From the NCBI GenBank assembly GCA_947483545.1, contig CANKNP010000008.1, forward strand, positions 1 to 35,508: a stretch of DNA of 35,508 bases, given 5' to 3'. The DNA comes from Deltaproteobacteria bacterium (GTDB lineage Bacteria > Myxococcota > UBA796 > SXON01). The notes beneath the pieces are model-generated. The model did not search any database. It had not been told where the DNA came from and worked only from the letters and a program-made list of their open reading frames with translations. A program made the translations under genes and the position numbers. The first letter of the stretch is position 1. Each line of letters starts with the position of its first letter. This document shows positions 16,901 to 23,798 of this stretch, piece after piece.

Positions 16901-18138
16901 TGCGTCGCGTTGTTGTGACAGGCTTCGGCCTGGTGTCCCCACTCGGGTGTGATGCGGAGGCCGCGTGGCGCGGTGTGCTCGCAGGGGCGAGCGGCGTGGT
17001 CGGGATGCCAGCGTTCGCAGAGGTCGCAGACCTCGGGACGCGGATCGCCGCCCCGGTCCAGGGGTTCGTGCCGGAGCGCATCCCTCGAAAAATACGGCGG
17101 AGCATGTCGCGCATGTCGCAGTACGCGACCGCAGCGGCCACGGATGCGCTCGCCCATGCGCGCTTTCCGATGGAGGAGCTACCGGGTGGGCGCGTCGCCA
17201 TCGTCGCCGGCTCCACCACCGGCTCCCCGGACGCGATGGAAGAGTTCTGGCGGGAGTTCATCGAGACGAAGTCGATTCGCGGGGTACAAAGCACGTCGTT
17301 CCTGAAAGTGATGTCCCACACCGTCTCCAGCCACCTCGCGCTGGCGTTTGGCGTGACGGGGCCCATCCACGCGCCCTGCTGCGCCTGTGCCGTGTCCAAC
17401 CAGGCTGTGGGCGTCGGCCTGGACCTCATCCGGCTCGGCCGAGCGGACGCGGTGATCGCCGGCGGTGCCGATGAGCTCTCGCTGCTCTCCGCCGCGACCT
17501 TTGACGTCGTGCGCGCCGGTTGTCGTGGCCACGAGGACGCCCCCACCCTTCGCCCCGCCCCGTTCGACCGTACCCGGGACGGTGTGGTGTGCGCGGAGGG
17601 CGCCGCCATCGTCATCCTGGAGGAGCGCGAGCGCGCGATCAAGCGAGGCGCGCCGATCCTCGGAGAGATCCTCGGCTACGGCGAGTCCTGCGACGCGAAC
17701 CACATGTCCACGCCCGAGCCGACCGGGATGCGCATGGCGATGGAGCGCGCCCTGGCCGACGCGAACCTGCCCGCCAGCGTGGTGGACTACGTCTGCGCGC
17801 ACGCGACAGGCACCCTCCTGGGGGATGCCGCGGAGGCGCTCGCGACCCATGAGGTGTTCGGCAGCAAGGTCCCGGTCGCGAGCCTCAAGGGCAACTACGG
17901 CCACATGCTCGCGGCGTGCGGTACGACCGAGCTCATCGCGTGTCTGCTCGGGATGCGCGATGGCATCATTCCTGGGACGCGGAACCTCCACAATCCCGAC
18001 GTGGCGCCGATCCTGCTCCCCCAAGCCCCGCTCCACCGGGAGCAGCGGGTGGTGGTGAGCAACAACTTCGCGTTCGGCGGAATCAACGCCTCGCTGGTGA
18101 TCGGGCGGGGGGCACCCGGGGATTCAGCGACCGGTTAG
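16900..18138 (+). CDS. FabF-like beta-ketoacyl-ACP synthase
   Basis: 412 aa, the normal KAS II length. It has the condensing triad C163, H301 (CAHATGTLLGDAAE) and H335 (KGNYGHMLAACG), plus NNFAFGGINAS near the C-terminus. It should extend acyl chains with malonyl-ACP. The nucleophile region is unusual: the usual TAC-T-SG is replaced by CCACAVSN, and the common NAHGTSTP by CAHATGTLL. These changes set it apart from housekeeping FabF and suggest a specialised clade. The start is set by AAGGAGG upstream, and the ATG overlaps the previous TGA by one base. Stop TAG; glgP follows after 25 bp. Third member of a dehydratase/oxidoreductase/ketosynthase operon. Confidence 0.9.
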   Translation: MRRVVVTGFGLVSPLGCDAEAAWRGVLAGASGVVGMPAFAEVADLGTRIAAPVQGFVPERIPRKIRRSMSRMSQYATAAATDALAHARFPMEELPGGRVAIVAGSTTGSPDAMEEFWREFIETKSIRGVQSTSFLKVMSHTVSSHLALAFGVTGPIHAPCCACAVSNQAVGVGLDLIRLGRADAVIAGGADELSLLSAATFDVVRAGCRGHEDAPTLRPAPFDRTRDGVVCAEGAAIVILEERERAIKRGAPILGEILGYGESCDANHMSTPEPTGMRMAMERALADANLPASVVDYVCAHATGTLLGDAAEALATHEVFGSKVPVASLKGNYGHMLAACGTTELIACLLGMRDGIIPGTRNLHNPDVAPILLPQAPLHREQRVVVSNNFAFGGINASLVIGRGAPGDSATG

Positions 18139-18163
18139 CCCCCCGGCTCACTCGGTGCCTTGA

Positions 18164-20149
18164 ATGCGTGGTCGTCTCCTCCGTCTCTGCGAGAACCTCT
18201 GGTGGTGCTGGGATGCCCAGGCCACTGAGCTTTTCGCGTCGCTGCACCCCGAGCGTTGGGAAGAGGTTCACCACAACCCGTTGATGCTGCTCGGGGAGCT
18301 CGACGACGACGCGGTCGCCAAGGGCTTGGCCCGCCACCCTGCCCTGCTGGAGGTCGTGGAGCGCCGGTTCGACGCCTACATGGCGGCGACCGACACCTGG
18401 GCGAGTCGGGAAATGGCGGAGTTCCAAGGGAAGGTCTGCTACTTCTCGATGGAGTTCGCGCTCCACGAGTCCCTCCCGATCTACTCGGGTGGGCTGGGCG
18501 TGCTCGCGGGGGATCACCTCAAGAGCGCCTCCGACCTCGGCGTGCCGCTCGTCGGCGTCGGCCTGCTGTACCGCGAGGGCTACTTCAAGCAGATCATCGC
18601 GAACAACCGGCAGGTGCCGGCTTGGCCCCCGACACCCCTGGAGCACACGCCGCTCAAGCGCCTGGACGTCCAGGTGGACGTACCGCACGGCCATCACACC
18701 TACAAAGCGCAGGTTTGGGAGCTGCAAGTGGGCCGGGTCCACCTGTACCTGCTCGACTCCGACGTCGAGGGCAACCGCCCCGAGCACCGCAGCCTGTCGA
18801 TGCAGCTCTACGGAGGCGACGCCGCCACGCGGATCCAGCAGGAGGTGCTGCTTGGCATCGGGGGCGTTCGCGCGCTCCGGGCGCTCGGCATCGTGCCCAC
18901 GGTCATCCACATGAACGAGGGGCACGCCGCCTTCGCGGTGATCGAGCGGTGGCGCGAGGAGATGCTCGCCGGCCACGGCAAGCTCGCGGCGTTCGAGCTG
19001 GTTCGCAAGGGCTGCGTGTTTACGACGCACACGCCCGTCGACGCGGGTCACGACCGCTTCAATTGGGACCTGAAGTCGGAGGCGCTGCAGGGTCTGCGCG
19101 AGGACATGAACCTGCCAGAAGGGACCTTCATGGACCTTGGACGGGTGCAGCGCGGCAACATGAACGAGCCGCTGTGCATGACCGTGCTGGCGCTGCGTGG
19201 AAGCCGCGCGGCGAACGGAGTCGCCCGGCTTCACGGCGAAGTCAGCCGAAAGATGTGGAAGAACCTGTACCCGAAGCTGGAGGAGGACGCCGTGCCCATC
19301 GGGTCGGTGACCAACGGGGTGCACGCGCCAAGCTGGATGAGCGCGAGGATGCAGCGGCTGTTGGACGATCATTGCCCCAAGTGGCGAGAGGGGGTGGTGC
19401 CCTCGCTGACGAACGTGACGGACGCGCAGCTCTGGAGCCTGCGGTGCGGGCTGCGGCTGAAGCTCGTCGCATGGGCAAATCGCCAGCTTGGTCGGGACTG
19501 GTTGGACCCCGACGCGCTCACCATCGGCTTCGCTCGGAGGTTCGCGCCGTACAAACGCGGCAACCTCATCTTTACCGATCCGGACCGCCTCTCCCGGATC
19601 TTGCAGGATCGCCCGGTGCAGATCCTGTTCGCCGGCAAGGCCCATCCGCGCGACGCCGCGGGCCAGGGCATTCTCCGCAACGTGCTGGAGTGGACCCGCG
19701 ACGAGCGGTTCCGCGGGCGCATCGTTTTCCTGCCCGACTACGACATGGCGCTTGGGCGCAGGCTCACCCAGGGCGTGGACGTCTGGCTGAACACCCCGCG
19801 GCGCCCGCGGGAGGCCAGCGGCACGAGCGGCATGAAAGTGCCGCTGAACCTCGGGATCAACTGCTCGATCCTGGATGGTTGGTGGCCCGAGGCCTACGAC
19901 GGTACCAACGGCTGGGCGATCGGCGACGGCATCGAGCGCGCCACGCCCGAAGAGCAAGACGCCGTGGATGCGGAGAGCCTTTACCAGCTCCTGGAGCAGA
20001 AGATCGTGCCGGAGTTCTTTGAGCGCGACGACATGGGCGTACCTCTGGAGTGGGTGACGCGGATGCGCCGCAGCCTGGAGACGTGCGGACGGCAATTTCA
20101 GACGCATCGAATGGTCGCGGAGTACGCGCGGAAATATTACCTCACCTAG
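18164..20149 (+). CDS. glgP: Alpha-glucan phosphorylase (GT35, short bacterial/archaeal form)
   Basis: 661 aa. It phosphorolyses alpha-1,4-glucans to glucose 1-phosphate with PLP. Seen: ENLWWCWDAQATELF at the N-terminus, YFSMEFALHESLPIYSGGLG, the active-site loop HMNEGHAAF, FTTHTPVDAGHDRF, NGVHAPSW, RRFAPYKRGNL, FAGKAHPRD, and EASGTSGMK with PLP-lysine K558. This set and the length match the short phosphorylase family, not the E. coli MalP/GlgP type. The last motif reads NLGINCSILDGWW, with L where G is common. Start ATG 18164 lacks a clear ribosome-binding site; the N-terminus could begin at another codon in the gap. Stop TAG; a tightly spaced ATP-grasp-like gene follows. Confidence 0.93.
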   Translation: MRGRLLRLCENLWWCWDAQATELFASLHPERWEEVHHNPLMLLGELDDDAVAKGLARHPALLEVVERRFDAYMAATDTWASREMAEFQGKVCYFSMEFALHESLPIYSGGLGVLAGDHLKSASDLGVPLVGVGLLYREGYFKQIIANNRQVPAWPPTPLEHTPLKRLDVQVDVPHGHHTYKAQVWELQVGRVHLYLLDSDVEGNRPEHRSLSMQLYGGDAATRIQQEVLLGIGGVRALRALGIVPTVIHMNEGHAAFAVIERWREEMLAGHGKLAAFELVRKGCVFTTHTPVDAGHDRFNWDLKSEALQGLREDMNLPEGTFMDLGRVQRGNMNEPLCMTVLALRGSRAANGVARLHGEVSRKMWKNLYPKLEEDAVPIGSVTNGVHAPSWMSARMQRLLDDHCPKWREGVVPSLTNVTDAQLWSLRCGLRLKLVAWANRQLGRDWLDPDALTIGFARRFAPYKRGNLIFTDPDRLSRILQDRPVQILFAGKAHPRDAAGQGILRNVLEWTRDERFRGRIVFLPDYDMALGRRLTQGVDVWLNTPRRPREASGTSGMKVPLNLGINCSILDGWWPEAYDGTNGWAIGDGIERATPEEQDAVDAESLYQLLEQKIVPEFFERDDMGVPLEWVTRMRRSLETCGRQFQTHRMVAEYARKYYLT

Positions 20150-20164
20150 CACCCGGAGCCCGCT

Positions 20165-21412
20165 ATGCCCATCACCAAGAACATCGGCCTCTCCCTCGGC
20201 GCGGACCTCTGCTGGCCCGCCTGCTACGAGGCGATCATCTCGAAGCTGAACTTGAGCCTTCCGACGCCCTCGGGCGACAGCATGCAGTTCAACATCGAGC
20301 GCGTTCGGCCCGAACCCTTCGACCTTCGCTACAAGCCCAAATACGACGTGGTGGTGGACCGAATCACCCATTGGTTCCCGACCACCCGGGAGTGGGTGAA
20401 GAAGATCATGCTGATGGACGACGTATACGTCCTGAACAACCCGTGGATGATCCAATCCGCGGAGAAGCACACGACCTACTGCGCGATGATGCGGCTCGGG
20501 TTCCCCATCCCGGAGACGTGGTTGGTCCCCCCGAAAGAGTATGCGGACGAGGGCGACGTGCTGACCACCGTGCGCCGGTACAACAAGCTGTTCGACCTGC
20601 AAGACGTCGGCCGGGCCGTCGGCTTTCCCCAGTTCATGAAGCCCTACGACGGCGGGGCCTGGCGTGGCGTGACCAAGATCGCGGACGGTGCAGCGCTGGC
20701 GAAGTCCTACGATGCGTCTGAAAAGCAGTTGATGCACGTCCAAAAGGGCGTCGATCCGTTCGATCTCTTCGTGCGGGGCATCGGCATCGGGCCGCAGGTC
20801 AATTGCATCAAATACGATCCGGGGGCGCCTTTGCACGCCCGCTACGTGGTGGACTTCAACTTCTTGAACGGCGACGAGTGGCTGACCCTCACCCGCTTCA
20901 GCCGCGTCATCAACGCGTTCTTCTGCTGGGACTACAACTCGTGTGAGTCGCTCCGCAAGGACGGCACGTTCTTCCCGATCGACTTTGCGAACGCCTGCCC
21001 GGATAGCCAGGTTACAAGCCTCCATTTCCACTTCCCGTGGATCGTGAAGTCGCTCGTGAAGTGGTCCCTGTTCTGCGCGTACAGCGAGCGAAAGCCGGTG
21101 TTGAACCCCAACTGGGCGCCCTATTTCAAGATCGCCGACAAGGACATTCCCTTTTCGGAGAAGCTCGAACAATACGACGTGCTCGCGCGCGAGCATTTTG
21201 ACGCCGACCGCTTCGAAGAATTCTGCCACACGCATTTGAGCCACCTCGACGAGGTCGCCGTGGAGTTCTTCGCCACCCCCGCGTGCAAGGAGATCTTCCG
21301 GGAGAAGGTGGCCGCGCTGTTCCCGAAGCACGAGGTGGACGAATTCACCGACCATTTCTACGGGTTGGTGCAGTTCTGGGTCCGCACGGAGCGGGACCGG
21401 CTCTCGCGGTAG
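20165..21412 (+). CDS. Uncharacterised ATP-grasp-like protein
   Basis: 415 aa, 15 bp after glgP with GGAG before ATG 20165, so very likely cotranscribed. The layout resembles ATP-grasp ligases: an N-terminal part with a YDVVVDRITHWFPTTREW segment, then NNPWMIQSAEKHTTYCAMMRLGFPIPETWLV spanning the pre-ATP region, then GFPQFMKPYDGGAWRGV like the ATP-binding lysine and Gly-rich loop. Later WLTLTRFSRVINAF and PIDFANACPDSQV may hold metal-binding acids (D in IDFANA). It lacks a signal peptide and membrane segments. RimK- or D-Ala-ligase-like chemistry is possible, but the substrate is unknown; the glycogen phosphorylase neighbour hints at a role with glucan or a sugar phosphate. The family call is inferred by eye. 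Confidence 0.75.
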   Translation: MPITKNIGLSLGADLCWPACYEAIISKLNLSLPTPSGDSMQFNIERVRPEPFDLRYKPKYDVVVDRITHWFPTTREWVKKIMLMDDVYVLNNPWMIQSAEKHTTYCAMMRLGFPIPETWLVPPKEYADEGDVLTTVRRYNKLFDLQDVGRAVGFPQFMKPYDGGAWRGVTKIADGAALAKSYDASEKQLMHVQKGVDPFDLFVRGIGIGPQVNCIKYDPGAPLHARYVVDFNFLNGDEWLTLTRFSRVINAFFCWDYNSCESLRKDGTFFPIDFANACPDSQVTSLHFHFPWIVKSLVKWSLFCAYSERKPVLNPNWAPYFKIADKDIPFSEKLEQYDVLAREHFDADRFEEFCHTHLSHLDEVAVEFFATPACKEIFREKVAALFPKHEVDEFTDHFYGLVQFWVRTERDRLSR

Positions 21413-21443
21413 GACGGCGGGCGCACCGGAGGCGTAAACCACA

Positions 21444-22775
21444 GTGCTGCTCGTCGCCCTCACCCTCGGATGCGCCCAACCAGAGGCTTCCAACCCCACG
21501 GAACGGTTGGGCGGCTGGACCGACCATCTGGGCCGCGCCGTTCACCACCGCGGCATGAACGTCGCCTCCACGGCCAAGACCAGCGCGGACCACCTTCCCG
21601 GGTTTGACGACGCCGCCTACGATCTGCTCCCGGCCTACGGCATCACCCTCGTGCGCTACCTGGTGTTCTGGGAGGCAATCGAGCCCACGGAAGGTTTGTA
21701 CGACGACGCCTATTTGGATGCTGTCGCGCTCGACATCCAACGCCTTCGGGACCGGGACGTCGAGGTCATGCTCGATTTTCACCAGGACGTTTACGGAGAG
21801 GGTTTCGGCTTCACAGGTTTCCCCCGCTGGACGTGTGACGAAGCGCAATATGAGACCTTCACGCCCAACACGACGTCTTGGGCGCTCAATTATCTGGCGC
21901 CCGAGGTTCAATATTGTTTTGACGCCTTTTGGGCGTCGTCCGAGCTGCAGGATTCCTACATCGCGATGGCGACCCACGCAGCGAGCCGCTTGGACGCCCT
22001 CGTGATCGGCTACGACACAATGAACGAGCCCTTCTGGGGCACGTCCGCCCAGGAGGCGTTGGAGACCGGCGCGTTTGGCGATTTTCAGGCCGCCGTCGTC
22101 GATGCGCTTCGGGCGGTCTCCCCCGACGCGTGGATCGCGTTGGAGCCTCTCGCGTATACGAACTTCACCGGGGACAGTTACCTCCCCTTCCCGGCCGACA
22201 TCTCGGAGCGCGGGGGTCTGCTCTACGCGCCGCATTTCTACCCGCCCTACGCCGAATCCGGCGAGGGTTGGGACGGCACGTTCGAGGACGAGGCCGATTG
22301 GCTCAACGGGCTCGCCGATCAGGCCGACGAGCGTGGCGCTGGCTTATGGCTCGGCGAGTTCGGGATCTTCGCAGAGAACGGCAACGAGGTCGAGTACATC
22401 CGGAGCGTGATCGACACCCTGGCGGCGCGCGGCGCCTCCACCGCCTATTGGGCGTTTGATCCTGGCCAGATCTTCGACGGCGAGACAAACGCCCCCGGCG
22501 AGGTGTTCACCGCCTGGCAGCGGCCCTTCGTCCACGCAATGCCTGGGCGGATGGTCTCGATCGCGCACGACGGTTCGGACAGCGAGGTGGTCTACGCCCC
22601 CGTGCTGCCCGACTTGCCGCTTACGATCGTGCTCCCGGAGGGGGCATGCGGCACGCTCACGATCTCCACGGTCCCGACGATGCTGGGGGTCGGGGTCGTG
22701 ACGACGCCGGGCCGGATCGAGCTGTACGGGGAGGCGACCGGGGAGCAGTGGGTGGGGTTGGCGTGCGCGCCTTAG
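21444..22775 (+). CDS. GH5 glycoside hydrolase lipoprotein, endoglycoceramidase-like
   Basis: 443 aa. An in-frame TAA 9 bp upstream fixes GTG 21444 as the earliest start. The resulting signal is very short (lipobox TLGC, C10) and lacks the usual positive charges, though a lipobox is clear. The GH5 body shows HRGMNVAS, VRYLVFWEAIEP, MLDFHQDVYGEGFGFTGFP, the acid/base E195 in YDTMNEP and the nucleophile E305 in LGEFG. The HQDVYGEGFG stretch and the C-terminal beta domain are typical of endoglycoceramidases, which release the oligosaccharide from glycosphingolipids; related GH5 enzymes cleave simpler glycosides. An outer-surface lipoprotein location is expected. Stop TAG overlaps the convergent neighbour's stop. 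Confidence 0.85.
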   Translation: MLLVALTLGCAQPEASNPTERLGGWTDHLGRAVHHRGMNVASTAKTSADHLPGFDDAAYDLLPAYGITLVRYLVFWEAIEPTEGLYDDAYLDAVALDIQRLRDRDVEVMLDFHQDVYGEGFGFTGFPRWTCDEAQYETFTPNTTSWALNYLAPEVQYCFDAFWASSELQDSYIAMATHAASRLDALVIGYDTMNEPFWGTSAQEALETGAFGDFQAAVVDALRAVSPDAWIALEPLAYTNFTGDSYLPFPADISERGGLLYAPHFYPPYAESGEGWDGTFEDEADWLNGLADQADERGAGLWLGEFGIFAENGNEVEYIRSVIDTLAARGASTAYWAFDPGQIFDGETNAPGEVFTAWQRPFVHAMPGRMVSIAHDGSDSEVVYAPVLPDLPLTIVLPEGACGTLTISTVPTMLGVGVVTTPGRIELYGEATGEQWVGLACAP

Positions 22776-23716
22776 TTCCAGGTCAACCCGACCCCCAGCC
22801 GCAGCTCCCACCCGGGGAGCACCTCCGGATCCGCGCCGCCCACGATGATCTCGACGCTCCGGGTGTCCACTTGGAAGCGCGCCATGGGCTCAACCGAGAG
22901 CTTCGAGACGAGCGGGATGCGGCCGATCACCTCGCCCCCAACGAACGGCACGGGGATGGTCTGCACGGCGGCGCCCTCGTCGTGAAAGGCGCGAAGGGCC
23001 AGACCGCCCACGATCCCGCCGCCGACCGGAAACTGGGGTGCGAACCACGCGCCGCCGCCGAACTCCAGGCTTGAAAAGCCGCGACCTTCGCCAGCGCTGG
23101 CGATGCCGCTCATGGTGTGCAGCGCCCCCAAGGCGCCCACGCGAACGGGTCCGACGTGGACGCCGAGCGCGAGCTCAGGGCTGAACGCCACGCTGCTCCT
23201 GCCGCGGATGTCCAACTGCCCCCCGACGCGTGCGAACAGGCCGAGCGTAGACGGCTCGGAATCGGAGGGACCGAGCGGTGCGGTGGAGGTCGTGGTGGTC
23301 GCGGTCGGAGCAGCGGCCGGGGCCGTCGGCGACGGCGCCGCTACGGTGGCGACCGGGTCGGCCACGGGGGGGAGCGGGGCGGGCGCGATGGGGAGCACGG
23401 CGGGTGGCGCGGCGCCAGCCAGCTTGGCCAGGTACCAGGCGAGGTCTTCCCTCTCCTGGGCATTCGTGGGGATCAGCACGGCGAGATCCTGAATCTTCCC
23501 GGCCTTGTTGACGATCCGCACGTTCCACGTGGATCCGTTGCCCGCGTCGCTCATGACCACGCCCCAACCGGCGGGTGTCCCGACCGTGAGCCCCGTGGCC
23601 GTCAGGATGTCCGACCAGCCCGCTTCTGCCTCCCCGACAGGGAGCTGCACGGGCACGGCGGAGGGATTGGCGGCGATGGCCACGCGGAGGAACACAGCGA
23701 GCAGGAAGGCGAGCAT
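22772..23716 (-). CDS. Exported protein with Pro/Ala/Thr linker and probable outer-membrane beta-domain
   Basis: 314 aa from ATG 23716, where a signal peptide starts (MLAFLLAVFLRVAIAA, cleavage near 15-16); the frame is open to 23764. Residues 17-100 form a small globular domain of unknown type (GWGVVMSDAG, WNVRIVNKAG). Residues about 101-155 are a Pro/Ala/Thr/Ser-rich linker. Residues 156-314 have alternating hydrophobic strands with many Gly (LALGVHVGPVRVGALGAL) and end WELRLGVGLTWN, which fits a small outer-membrane barrel or autotransporter-like fold. No specific family is recognised. It lies 82 bp after leuS on the same strand, and its TAA overlaps the GH5 TAG tail-to-tail by 4 bp. Confidence 0.75.
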   Translation of the reverse strand: MLAFLLAVFLRVAIAANPSAVPVQLPVGEAEAGWSDILTATGLTVGTPAGWGVVMSDAGNGSTWNVRIVNKAGKIQDLAVLIPTNAQEREDLAWYLAKLAGAAPPAVLPIAPAPLPPVADPVATVAAPSPTAPAAAPTATTTTSTAPLGPSDSEPSTLGLFARVGGQLDIRGRSSVAFSPELALGVHVGPVRVGALGALHTMSGIASAGEGRGFSSLEFGGGAWFAPQFPVGGGIVGGLALRAFHDEGAAVQTIPVPFVGGEVIGRIPLVSKLSVEPMARFQVDTRSVEIIVGGADPEVLPGWELRLGVGLTWN

Positions 23717-23798
23717 CGCTCCAGTGTAGCGCGGGGCGGGGCCAGCCCGCCGAGCCGCGAGCAAGGTTCGCCGAGCGCGCGGATCGGCGGCCGCCCGC

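Noticed and set aside
14915..16942. Long N-terminal extension of the asd frame on the minus strand
   Set aside because: It runs antisense to the dehydratase and FAD oxidoreductase genes; the real protein begins at ATG 14914 with a normal NADP-binding N-terminus.
18083..21499. 1138-codon minus-strand ORF across glgP and the ATP-grasp gene
   Set aside because: It is antisense to two well-supported genes and has the His/Arg/Val-rich composition of a shadow frame.
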